DNA from: Rhytidiadelphus loreus
Taxonomy: Eukaryota > Streptophyta > Bryopsida > Hypnales > Hylocomiaceae
NCBI GenBank assembly: GCA_947034895.1
Contig: OX344765.1
Location: 5,213,001-5,277,000, forward strand
Length of the DNA: 64,000 nucleotides
Direction of reading: 5' to 3'
Position numbers and translations under genes: made by a program. Below the pieces are notes generated by a model that saw only the letters and a list, made by a program, of their open reading frames with translations, had not been told where the DNA came from and did no database searches. Below, piece by piece: positions 24,121 through 35,213 of this stretch; positions within the stretch are counted from its first letter, which is position 1; the number at the start of each line of letters is the position of its first letter.

Positions 24121-24360
24121 GAATTACATTTATATTGTTTTCCATTTTTTTTGTAAGAACAACAGACTTTGGTTACTTTTTTGGCATAGTAAAACACTTT
24201 TTTTGAAAAAACTTTGAACTAATAAAAGTTAGATAATCAAGCTAACTTTTCTTAGTTCAAAGTTTCTTAAAAAAACATATTTTACTATGCCAAAACGGTC
24301 ACCAAAGCCTGCTGTTCTTACAAAAGAAAAAAAAATGCAAAAACAATATAAATGTAATTC
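24121..24360. mobile_element. Long foldback (hairpin) element A
   Basis: A 240-bp near-complete inverted repeat. It begins GAATTACATTTATATTGTTT, runs through TGTAAGAACAACAGACTTTGG and turns at AGTTAGATAATCAAGCTAACT near 24237. The right arm mirrors the left up to AATGTAATTC. It is probably a foldback MITE. RNA from it would be double-stranded over about 110 bp. Confidence 0.8.
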
Positions 24361-24395
24361 AAACTCTACAATAGACATGTAGTTCTTGAATTAAT

Positions 24396-24741
24396 AATTT
24401 TGTGTGTTTTGTAAGAACATCAGACTTTGGTGACCGTTTGGGCATAGAAAAATACTTTTTTTCAAGAAACTTTGAACTAAGAAAAGTTAGATAATCAAGC
24501 TAACTTTCATCTCCAAAAATTCAATTGACATTTGAAGTCTCCAATTAAAAGTTATAAATAAAATTCAGAGCGGGGTTGAAATGGACCTTTTTGATTGGAG
24601 ACTTCAAATGTCAAACGGATTTTTGGAGATGAAATTTAGCTTGATTATCTAACTTTTTTTAGTTCAAAGTTTCTTGAAAAAAAAAAGTTTTTTATGCCCA
24701 AACGGTCACCAAAGTCTGTTGAGTTCAAAAAACACAGAATT
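24396..24741. mobile_element. Long foldback (hairpin) element B
   Basis: A 345-bp inverted repeat from the same family as element A. Arms share GACTTTGGTGACCGTTTGGG and AACTTTGAACTAAGAAAAGT and continue into a second inner inverted region (GACATTTGAAGTCTCCAAT and its complement) around a short loop near 24570. It has an inner stem that element A lacks. Confidence 0.8.
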
Positions 24742-25094
24742 GTGAGTAAAAAAGTGTTAAATTGTTGATTGTTTTGTTGATTTGGACGTTGACCTACCAA
24801 AAGTAACAAAAAAATTTAACCATTTTGTTACCTTGTGCCAAATCAACAAAAAATTGTGAAAATGGTCGATACAGTGCCCACATTAACAAAAAATTGATGA
24901 TTTTTTGTTGATCTGGACATCATTTTCTCCTAGTGTTTGCAACTAAAACAATGAATGAATGTTGTAAAACAATGACACAAAACAACTACATTAGATTTGG
25001 TGCAAATAGAGAAGAAACTAGTTGCATGACAGTTGCATAGGGCACTAGTTGCATAGTAGTTGGTTGTGCCGGATGTGTTTTTCTTCTAGTGATT

Positions 25095-28000
25095 GAATCT
25101 CGAATCAATGCGAGGATCAATGAGGGAGTGAGAGCATTATTACAGATAATGTTAAGTTTTTCTACTTATTCAAGAACACCTAAATCTATTTTTTGTAGTT
25201 GATCTAACTATGAATTATGAATTATATGTGTTGCATTTAGGTTAGTGATGATTATAGATTGACATACCATACTAGCAATACTTATTCTAGGTTCTAAATA
25301 TGACAAGCAAGCTACAATAGACACAACAAAAAAGTCAAATCCTAATTGCATAAGAAAGTTATGAACAAGCCATAAGAATTGGATATATTAATTTAAAGGA
25401 ATATATTGTTTTGATATATATTTAATGCTAGATTTTCCTTACCTTTTGCTACTATGGCTCTTGGTTTCTTGTAGGAATCTCATCTACATGACAATTATAA
25501 ATACTTTATATAGATTTCAAAGGCAAGAAAAAAAATATGATGTAGAGAACATATTTTATTGAATTGGATGATTCATAGTTTTTTCATTTTTGAAAAAATA
25601 GAGTACCTCTTGTCTTTAAGTATTTAAAATTGTAACTTAAGCTAAAAAGTTTTAGCACTTAACTAAGCTTCTATCTAAATATCCAAATTGCCTTCCAAAT
25701 TTCATGTGATTTGTCAAATCAAATTATACAATATAACAAAATAACACATATATTTCAACTAAACTCTCTATCTATATTGACTATAATAACCCTTTCATGT
25801 ACATCACATGATCAGAAACTACAAGAGCTGGTATTTATTTTGTAACTAATGATAGTTCATAATTTATACATAATCGTGTAACTTTGTAATCTTAACTTCA
25901 TAATCTAAATGAAATAACTATACTCATTAGCAACCCATTTCTAAAGTGACCCCCATAAATTTTTATTAAAAAATTTGTTGCTTCTATTTATAAGAATATA
26001 TGGTAGATTTTTCACTTGGACCAATTTTTTGAAGCCTAATGAGGGATTCTATGGGTGATTACAAGAAAGACTAGTTGTTTATTTAGCATTTTGCCAAAAA
26101 CTGGGATTTCAACATTGAATATTATGACTATTGGAAGAAAAAGCTTGCTATTCTATTGTGGGTCGTCAATTATACTATAGATCTATTGTACTATCAATAA
26201 GTGTCCTTCACGAGTACTGCTCAATTTTAATTGTACCCACTTGGACAAGGGTGCTATTTGTGAGCCTTGAAGCATGAGCCCAAAAATATAAGAGCTTATG
26301 AACCTCCAGTTTTGGACATAATTTTTTGAAATTTTTAGAATGTACACCTATGATTGTAGTTTATATTTTTGGTATTTATAGTTTGTAAACATAAAATATT
26401 ATGACACTTGAAGCAGTGATTATGAAATAGGCCAATGTATATCATGTAGGAAAGCAAAATGCAAGATACGATGCCATCAAAGTACATCACAACTATATGA
26501 AAATATAACAAATAGGGTTCACAGAATATCCTCATAAAGAATACTACTAGAAGGTTTGGATGCAGAGGTCTCATCATTATCTAATGGCTCACCATTGGAC
26601 TCTTTAGAATATAAAAAAATGTGATAAGGCTCACTTGAAAGGAAGCCCTTAGTGACAAAACATTTGTCTTGGTAACACCTAGTTGAAACAATTTGAATCT
26701 TAGTAGAGATCTAAGGGTCCGTATCCAAAACTAAAAACCAAATCGAAATTATTGAATAAAAAATTGCAACTAGGCTCCCTTGAAAGGAAGCCCTCAATGG
26801 TGAAGACTCTGTTCTAGCAGCCCCTAGTTGAAACAATTTGTAAGGTAGAAGTACCAAAATGTAACAAGTGTTGTTTATTGACACCTACAATAAGCCCTAA
26901 AGTAATGCGCAAGTGGACCCAATGCTAATATGTGAATTTACATGAATGTATTACAATGATAGAGGTGGGTTTTGTATTGGCCATTAGAACAAGTATGATA
27001 CAAGCTTACGGTTTGTTGCTCTAGGGTGTTTCTATGTCCACTTTTGTGTTAGTCTATTGTCCATAGTAGGTACATCTAGGCACTTGTTTCCACAAATTTG
27101 TATTATGTTCATACAAACTATAAAAAATACAAAACTAATTTTGTTGGTTTTCTAAACCATTTTTTAACAAGTGCACATTATTTGATTCTATAGCTACCCA
27201 CAAGATCTGCAAATCTTGAATAAGTATTACATTTAGGTGCTCGTACTTTATCTCATTGGATTTTTGTGGAGGCCCCCTGAAGAAGCCTATAACCTGATCA
27301 TGAATTCTTAATATGTGTTGAAACTACTATGCACCCAAATTATTTCATCACTTATCTGTAGAATATTTTATTGATTGTGCCATAGTTTTGTGCCCTCATT
27401 TGGCATCTCAGTATCTAAAGTTACATTTGGATAGAGCAATGTTGCGATCCAAAAAAATATGAGGTTCCTCTAAACCCCCCAAATAGGTCATATTCTTTTT
27501 AGGCCACGACACTCGAAATGCAATGGTAATAGATTACATCAACAAAAATAATTTTCAGAATTAAAATTTCAATGAAGTCCAAAACTACAATGATATGTGG
27601 TGGTCAACTCATGCCGATTTTTAGGTTGTCTGCTCATCCCACCTAAGTCCTCTTATTTTAGTTTATGTTGGAAATCCCTATCGTTATGGGATATACAAAG
27701 GTCACCGTTCTACAGTTGGGTATTGAAAGCTTACAAATTACGGAGTACCGTTTAGAGCCATTTAAAGATTTGTACATAAAATAGAATAAAATTAATTAAT
27801 TTTTTGTCTTGCACAATTATCACTCGATTCTTACCCAATCCTAGTCAAGCAAACCAAATTTCAAATGTGGTTTATATAATATTTTATTGAATACAATTGG
27901 TAATGAATTTTTAGATTTGATTGCATGGATACGTAGGAAACATCCATATGCACGTCTTTCATATTAAAAAAAACACCTTAAGTAACAAAAATATGATCAA

Positions 28001-29848
28001 TGAAGAAATGGATATCTCTATATTTTAACTTGATTTTGGCAAAGTAATTTACCATCATGCTCTAATGTATGAAATTAGTTGCCATGTGAAGTGCAAATAG
28101 AAAAATCTAATTATAAATAAGAGATATCTATTTTACAACATTTTAGGTATTGTCACTGAAACATGAAAATCTCTATAGAAGGAATTGTGAAACTTTTTTG
28201 GAGATGCTTGTTGAAAGGAAGAAGTGCGTATCGATATTCTCTACATATCTATGAAATCAAATTTAAAAAAATTTATCACCAATTGTTGTCAATAAAATAT
28301 TATGTAAAACTATAAAAATGAACTTAAAAAATTCACCGAAAATGGAGTTTTGATTTTTGAAATTGAAATTTGGTATGCTTGATTGGGATTGCATAAAGAT
28401 GCAATGATAATTATGCTTACCAAAATATACCAATTATATTGCACATTGTAAAAAAGAAAAGTGAATGGCTCAAATAGGACAATTGTAAGTTTTCAGTACC
28501 CGATTGTATATATTGAATGTAGTTGTACAGATTCTAGAATAAAAAAGGTGATATTCTAAACAGTTAGAGTAAACTTGCCATTCACCGCACACATCCAATA
28601 ACCACACAACAATAGTTGCCAATTACCACACGCCAACCGCGCACCAACCGCACGATGCAACTACCAATTCACTTGGGATGGAATCATAATTTTGTATCCT
28701 TGTCCAATGACCGCACACCGTGCGGTCAAGGGGTGCAAGAAATTTTTAATTAGTTTTCAACTTCATCACCTTTTAATTGCAATAAAATTTGTACGAAGAA
28801 ATCTTTTTGCATTTCGTTTGTTGAAGGTGAATCTAATTATGACATTTAATAATCACACCAAATTTCAAAACATATAAATCTCTATATTTATGTGGAAAAG
28901 GGTTTGAATTTTGTCCGTGCAATGATTGGCAAGTTTACTATAATAGATCCACAATAATATGTCTACAATCATAGGTCTACTATAATAGGTCTACTATAAT
29001 AGGTTTATAGAAATATATTTTAGTTTTTTTCTAAAACCTAATAATTTGCAACTTTTTCAAAGTGGATCATTCGGCTTGCAAAAGGTACGCTTACAGCTCT
29101 TAAGTTTGCATTTTTAGACTCATAAACTAGCATCATTGTTGCCAAGTGAAAGTAGTTAATGATGGTCCACTCATTCTTGATTTTCAACTTGTAATTCTCG
29201 AATAATCTTACTACTTTTCTCTTCACCATAGAGCTATCAAGAGATAATATAAGGAATGCTTTGTCATCATGAAGACATGTAATAGAGAATGCCATCATTA
29301 TGTGAAGAAAACTTGGAATGTTGGCATTCCAATGCAGAATTTGAAATGGCAGATTTTACTCCTAAATGTCCAAGGCCTTTTTTGATTTTCTTAGAATTTG
29401 CTGTAACCTCTTAGCCTAAAGGCATATTCTAGGTAGAATTGTGAAAAACTACCACTGTTTCGGGTAGAGAGGAAAAAATGGAAAAAAAACTTTAAAAAAA
29501 AATTCAACCATACAAACATGTAGTAGACTACTATAAAAATGTATGTAAAAATTTTCAAAAACTTTGACTATATGGATTGAAAGATTATAATGTTTGAAGT
29601 TAGAAGGAAAAGTTTTTTTTGACATTGGCCGATAGGGCCAACAGCCTTTTAACTCTAAAGTGCTTCAACGTCCAAAAAATGGAGTATGAACGGAGAGGAC
29701 AGCTCACAGAAAACAGATGGCTCTGAATTTTCATTCCTTTTTTTTTTCCAGAGTGCGGGCATGAGTCATCTGTGGATTCACATTGATAGCGCTGGCACTC
29801 GTGATTGCAGTTGAAAGTTAAAATTCATAGTAGCAAAACATGTCAATT
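25095..29848. other. AT-rich gene desert
   Basis: No gene, inverted repeat with clear ends or array recognised. Small tandem steps occur at 28920-29000 (TAATAGGTCTACTA units). Frames at 26335-26577 and 29038-29298 (minus) have no family features. About 28580-28740 is slightly GC-richer with CGCAC/CCGCAC runs of unknown meaning. Confidence 0.5.
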
Positions 29849-30220
29849 TAAGGTAGGAATACCATAAATGGCACCCCCCCTCCTAATGGTACAATAGGGT
29901 GTTCTAAAACCAACAATAGCTAGCTTTGATGTTGATTTGAAAAGATTCGATTTGCTAAAATTTGATTGGCTTAGACTTTATTAGGAACAAGTTCCAAGGG
30001 AAACCGTTTTAGGTGAAGCTATGAGACGGGAATGGGGTATGTATGAGAAATCCACATTTATATTCAATAAAATATTCATTTTTGAAGATTTCTATTTTTT
30101 ATTTTTTTCATTCTTCCTCATCTTTATTTGTGCACACATTGAGCTGAATTTTTCAATGAATTTTCCATATCTTATAGGCTAAAATGTTTATTTTAACTGT
30201 TTATGGTATTCCTACCTTAG
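29849..30220. mobile_element. MITE with 20-bp terminal inverted repeats
   Basis: Left end TAAGGTAGGAATACCATAAA and right end TTTATGGTATTCCTACCTTA are perfect reverse complements about 370 bp apart. The outermost TA on both sides is compatible with a TA target duplication of the Tc1/mariner (Stowaway) type, but it cannot be told from part of the repeat. No coding capacity. Confidence 0.7.
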
Positions 30221-30467
30221 AACAAAAAAATTTAGTTGCCCAAAGCCAGGGCAATGCTCAAAACTGAAAATGTGGAGCAAAATTTTCCATGAGGCAAGGA
30301 GCAAGGACAACGAATTTCTTGATTAAAAAAATGGATGCAAGTGTTTAGTAAATTCAAAGACAACCACTCTTTTCTACAATGTCTACAATGAAGACTAGCT
30401 ATTGTATAGTGACATGCATGCGTTAATAATAGAAATACATTTTTTAATGAGAAGGTGACAAAACTGT

Positions 30468-30922
30468 TACCGTAGTACCTTATCAAGTTTAGGATTAGTA
30501 GGGGTTCAACCGCTCATAGTTAAGTTCTACTTTTTGATTATGAGCGGTCAAGTTTTCATCTTCAAATTACCCCATATCCTTTGAAGCTTTATGACAAACA
30601 ATAGATTTCCTTTTTAAAAATTACCTCTCCATCCTTTACTTTCACTATAGGATAATAAAGAAATTTCTTCATGTTTCTATTAAAAGAATTCTTGATGGTA
30701 GTCATTGGACTTTACATTGAACATTCTACTACATTGGACAACTTGGTCATTTAATTCTTGTTGAATTTTGTAGGATCCCTAAAATTGACATATTTCCATT
30801 AATTTTGGCAATCGGTATTATCAGTTTCCAGGATTTTCGGCAATTATTATTACAATTTCTTGAAACTACAATATCCTTATAAAACAATTAATTTTTGCCG
30901 AACCTGATAAGGTACTATGGTA
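30468..30922. mobile_element. MITE-like inverted repeat, 455 bp
   Basis: Left TACCGTAGTACCTTATCA and right TGATAAGGTACTATGGTA are reverse complements with one mismatch, extending a few bases inward (AAGTT / AACCT). The frame crossing the left end (30232-30486, minus) is probably accidental. Confidence 0.65.
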
Positions 30923-32034
30923 GTCATATGCATTTTTCACTTTTGTTGTGGTCCCAACTACGACCAGTTGTCGCCACCTAGAAGACCGAGAAATGCTACT
31001 AAACTCAGGATTGGGCATGGCTCCAACTTAGTCACTTGCGTGAAAATGAATCATCATTTCTATCTTCCACGAGTTGTTGGCATTGCAAGGTTGCTTGAAT
31101 TGTGTATGTGCAGCAACTTTACTCAAAAATGCACAATCCCAATCCCAATTTGATTGTCTACACTCTGTTTTTTTCTTCACATTTTTTTGAGCTTTTCTGC
31201 AGTCTTGGCAACGTAGTTCATCTCGAAGTCACTCCTTGCCCTTTTTGGTCAATGCCCCTGTTCTTGCGGTCAAAGCTCTTGATCTCCAAATCTTCAAGTT
31301 CCTACGTGAATCCATGTTCATTTTTCAAAAATATGTGGTATAGTGCTCCAAATCTTATAGCTCCTTATGGCATCATCCCATTGAGTTTGAAATCATTCCT
31401 ACTGAAATTTTTTGCACTTTGGAATACTCCTGCCACTTCTTAAATGAGTCTCAACGCTCCAGGGTTAACTCCTCCTAGAGTGAGATTTTTACACTACACA
31501 TGGTATGTTTTTTGACATTTGCATCTTGTATCATGTGAATTACATACCTGCCAAATTTCAAGAAGTAAAGGAGGAATTTTGCAAAAACTGCCTAAAGGTT
31601 GAAGCTGCTTGAGTTGTCAGAAAAGTTCAGAGCATCACAACAATTGATCCAGGCACCCGATTAGAAAAAAAATGAAAATCCTAATAAGGGGGTATATATC
31701 TACACCTTGCACTACAACAACGGCAGTGTTTTATGACTGCAAAAATATGACTGAGGATGACTAGCGACTACTCGCAGTCATATTCTTGGAAGTCAATACC
31801 TTGGGGAGAAATATGACTGCAAAATATGACTGCCAGTCGTTTTGGGGTCTTATACTTCACGGGCGTATATTATACGTCCGTTGGGAACACCAAAGTATTT
31901 CATAGGGAACAGTAGGGAACTTGTTTGAGAACATTGAGTTATATTATTAGTCATATTTTCATGGTAATAACATTTTCTTGTTTTTGGGCAACCTAAAAAA
32001 AACATGGGCAATTAAAAAAAATATAGACAAGCCA

Positions 32035-32220
32035 TTGTTTAAAATTTTGAAACCTAATCACCACTTTTTAAGGGTTTTGAAAACTTAGCCACCACTTTTT
32101 AGGGTTTTGAAACCCTAGCCGTCATTTTTTTAGGGTTTTGAAACCTTAGCCACCACTTTTTAGGGTTTTGAAACCCTAGCCGTCATTTTTTTAGGATTTT
32201 GAAATCCTAACCACTACTTC
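32035..32220 (+). repeat. 31-bp tandem repeat with an AGGGTTTTGAAACCCT palindrome
   Basis: About five units of the type CTAGCCGTCATTTTTTTAGG followed by GTTTTGAAACC, alternating with a TTAGCCACCAC variant. Each unit holds the near-palindrome AGGGTTTTGAAACCCT. AGGGTTTTGAAACCC is superficially telomere-like, but it is not a TTTAGGG array. Confidence 0.8.
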
Positions 32221-32286
32221 TTTTGACTCTTCTTCCTTACCTTTTGTTGTCTCTTGTCTCTTGTCTCTTTGAGTTCACCATTGTTT

Positions 32287-32600
32287 ATTAGTTGTTGTGT
32301 TTTGTTGCATCTTAAATTCACTCTTGCTTCTTAATTGTTGTGTTTTGTTGCATCTTGAATTCACTCTTGCTTCTTAATTGTTGTGTTTTGTTGCATCTTG
32401 AGTTCACTCTTGTTTCTTAATTGTTGTGTTTTGTTGCATCTTGAGTTCACCATTGTTTCTTAGTTGTTGTGTTTTGTTGCATCTTAAATTCACTCTTGTT
32501 TCTTAATTGTTGTGTTTTGGTGCATCTTGAATTCACTCTTGTTTCTTAGTTGTTGTTTTTTGTTGCATCTTGAGTTACTCTTACTTCTTAGAGTTGTTGT
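32287..32600 (+). repeat. 43-bp minisatellite, about seven units
   Basis: Units of TTGTTGTGTTTTGTTGCATC followed by TTGAATTCACTCTTGCTTCTTAA-type sequence with a few substitutions per unit. Strongly T-rich on the + strand; it gives spurious Leu/Phe/Ser-rich frames downstream. Confidence 0.85.
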
Positions 32601-33357
32601 CTTTTGTTGCATCTTCATTCTTGCTTCTTGTTTTTTTCTTCTTGCATCTTAATTCTTTCTTCTTTTTATTTCTTCTTTCTTATTTTTTGTTCTCTCTTTT
32701 TGTTTCTTGTTTCTTTTTGTTGCATCTTAATTCTTTTTTGTTGTTTCTTGTGCATTTTAACTTGTATTTGTTGTTATCTTTTAGCACTTGTTGCCTTTTT
32801 TCTTCTTGTTTCTTGTATCACCATTGTTTTTCTTCTTATCCTAAATTTGTATTACATATTTTTTATTGTTGTAAACTTTTGAAGATTGAACTTTGTTGTA
32901 TGTTCATTAAAAATTAACCTCCTATTTTTTTAATTGTGTATGCAGGCAACAAAATTGAAACAAAGTTGTTGGAGGCTACTTGCAACTCACTTCATATTAT
33001 TGTAAGAAAAATAGTCTCTATTGACTTGTGTAAATAATTCATTGTGATATACATATTTTATATTTGTGACTAATAAATTATAAATGTCATTGAAAGGAGT
33101 CACATTCTTTCTTATATATTCCCTCTCCAATATAATTGTTTTTTGTATATCTTTAAAATCATATGTATTTGTTTTTAACTACATGAAATCTTTTATTCAA
33201 TTGTTAAATCATTTTAATGTATGATTGCAAATATGCTTAGGTATCCTACAACCGTTGTATGATTTGTTCAATTCATAGTTCAAAATACATATCAATAAAA
33301 AAATGACTACTTGGAGTCACAAAATGATTATAATAATTTCCAAAAAATGACTAGGTG

Positions 33358-33835
33358 CTCTCAATATGACTGAAAAATATAACTGAGAAGAGTCGTTTTA
33401 CAAATCATCAAAAAATATGACTCACCGCAGTCATATTTCATAAAATATGACTGACCACAATTATATTCCACGTTATCAAAAAATATGACTGACCACAGTC
33501 ATATTCCATGTCATCAAAAGATATGATTCAACGCAGTCATATTACACAAAATATGACTGAGCAGTCATATTCCATGTCATCAAAAAATATGACTCAATGC
33601 AGTCATATTCCACAAAATATGACTGAGCAGTCATATTCCATGTCATCAAAAAATATGACTCAATGTAGTCATATTCTACAAAATATGATTGACTAGTCAT
33701 ATCCCACAAAATATGACTGACTAGTCATATTCCACAAAATATGACTGACTAGTCATATTCCACAAAATATGACTGACTAGTCATATTCCACGTCATCAAA
33801 AAATATGACTGAGAAGTCATATTCCACCTAGGATT
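33358..33835. repeat. Palindromic subterminal array of the CACTA element
   Basis: Successive units of about 28 bp centred on ATATGACTGACTAGTCATAT, joined by TCCACAAA, merge leftward into longer units with TCCATGTCATCAAAAA spacers. Each unit is a small palindrome of two ATATGACT motifs facing each other. Confidence 0.85.
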
Positions 33836-34439
33836 TTCTCATTTATCCGGGCAGCTCAAAAAAAAGTCAAAGAAAGTCAAAATATATGCCTTGTTGGCAT
33901 ACTATGGCTAATTATGGGTATTTACACCCCTCAACTTATATGACTGCCAATATGACTGATGTTTGAAGCGACTGCTTCTAAACGACTGCTGCAGTCATAT
34001 TCCGAGTCATCTACAGTGATTTTTACACCAGTCATATTTTTTGATTTTACGACTGACTGTAGTCGTTTTTTGCAGTCATAAAACACTACTTTTGTTGTAG
34101 TGTTGTATGATATTTTCATGAACATCCAACTAAAATTGACTTCATAAGAAACTACCTAGATATTCAATTGTCTATTCAACAGACAATTGTCCTTTGGGGG
34201 TTAAATTGAACAAAAAGTCAACATTTTGATAAGTTTTATCACTTTTTTGAGAATTGTAACCATACAAATTCTACCAAGACATGTTAGAGATCATGTACAA
34301 AAAGAAAACACAACAATGTCACTTATGGAATTGAAAGATTATAATATTTGATCATGAGAGTGTTAAAACTGTGAAGGTGATTTGAGGACTTTCAATCCTC
34401 TTTTCACATGTCAAACCTAAAAAATTGGTCATCAAGAAA

Positions 34440-35213
34440 ATATGAGCTTAAAAGACATAATATGCATAGCCCCAATCAATTTACAATATATATTGGCCAA
34501 AATATAACTAGTTAGAGTCATATAATATTCATACTTATGTGTGTCAAAATGTAACCTTACACATTCCAAAATATGATTGCAGGCAGTCATAAAATTACTA
34601 ATGACATCCACATTAACTACCATGTCAACTAAAAATATGACTCATAAGAGTCATATTTTACATAAGCAATGAAGATGATTTACGAGAATTATATTCATAT
34701 TTACATCATTCTAAAATATGACTTATGAGAGTCATTTTGACATAGCAAAAAAATATGACTCACAAGAATGATATTCTACAATCCACATCAACAAAAAATA
34801 CAACTCATCATAGTCATATTCCACATCAACAAAAAATATGACTCATTGTAGTCATATTTCACGTTAGCCAAAATATGACTCACCACATTCATATTCCACA
34901 TCAGCCAAAAATATGAATAAATAGAGTCATATGCCACATAGGATTTTTTTTTCTTTGCCTAGGTAGCTCAAGAAAAAGTCATGCCCCCAAAGATAGTCGA
35001 CATATACACCACGTTGGCAAAATATGGCTAATTATACCTCCAAATCCATATGACTGCCAATATGACTCATGTTCGAAGTGACTTGTCGGTAATGATTGGA
35101 TCTAGTCAAATCGTGAATCATCCACAATGATTTCTACGTCAATTATATATTTTTATTTTATGACTCACTACAGTCATATTTTGCAATCATAAAATACTAC
35201 TTGTATTGTAGTG
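34440..35213. mobile_element. Partial second CACTA element (right end)
   Basis: The right terminus TTGTATTGTAGTG ends at 35213, next to CAGTCATATTTTGCAATCAT, closely similar to the end of the 31710-34102 element. Many ATATGACT / AGTCATAT motifs run from about 34510. No matching left terminus is found after 34102, so the left end is lost or was replaced. The base triplet after the end is CTA, so it does not share the TTG duplication of the neighbour. Confidence 0.6.

Larger units (their letters stand above)
23748..24935. mobile_element. Non-autonomous CACTA transposon nested in the outer CACTA
   Basis: Left end CACTAGTAGAAAAT and right end ATTTTCTCCTAGTG, with homology continuing into TCCA(A/G)ATCAACAAAAAAT on both sides (about 37 bp with mismatches). 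It is flanked by the 3-bp duplication TTT (23745-23747 and 24936-24938). Its own subterminal motif is AAATCAACAAAAA / GTTGATTTGGAC, different from the outer element, so it belongs to another CACTA family. The interior contains a SINE and two long hairpins. No coding sequence. Confidence 0.88.
22969..25091. mobile_element. Non-autonomous CACTA transposon (outer element)
   Basis: Terminal inverted repeats CACTAGAAGAAAA (left) and its reverse complement TTTTCTTCTAGTG (right, ending at 25091) are flanked by a 3-bp duplication ATT (22966-22968 and 25092-25094). Both ends carry many short subterminal motifs built on GTTGCA / TGCAAC(TA). These are the signatures of CACTA (En/Spm) elements: CACTA termini, 3-bp target duplication, and subterminal motifs that the transposase binds. 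No transposase is encoded, so it must have moved in trans. Internal tandem repeats occur at about 23180-23370 and 23590-23665. A second CACTA element is inserted at 23748-24935. Confidence 0.88.
31710..34102. mobile_element. Non-autonomous CACTA transposon with palindromic subterminal arrays
   Basis: Termini CACTACAACAA (31710) and TTGTTGTAGTG (ending 34102) extend, after a short mismatch, into AGTGTTTTATGACTGCAAAA and its complement, about 36 bp in all. A 3-bp duplication TTG flanks both sides (31707-31709 and 34103-34105). The subterminal zones contain many ATATGACTG / CAGTCATAT motifs in both orientations, most densely at 33360-33840. The interior (about 32035-32900) is T-rich minisatellite DNA with no transposase. 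This fits a deletion-derived CACTA element mobilised in trans. Confidence 0.88.

Noticed and set aside
23942..24145. Minus-strand frame of 67 codons
   Set aside because: It lies within the tRNA-derived SINE and is accidental.
32040..32215. Interstitial telomere-like array
   Set aside because: AGGGTTTTGAAACCCT recurs, but the units are 31 bp and not TTTAGGG repeats; it is a minisatellite.
32570..32917. Hydrophobic Leu/Phe-rich frames suggesting a membrane protein
   Set aside because: They arise from the T-rich minisatellite and its low-complexity continuation inside the CACTA element.
33508..33696. Open frame encoding a repeated MSSKNMTQCSHI peptide
   Set aside because: It is the translation of the subterminal repeat array of the CACTA element; the periodicity is that of the DNA repeat.
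33358..33835. CRISPR-like array of palindromic repeats
   Set aside because: The repeats are contiguous with near-constant joins and no unique spacers, in a plant nuclear context and inside CACTA termini.
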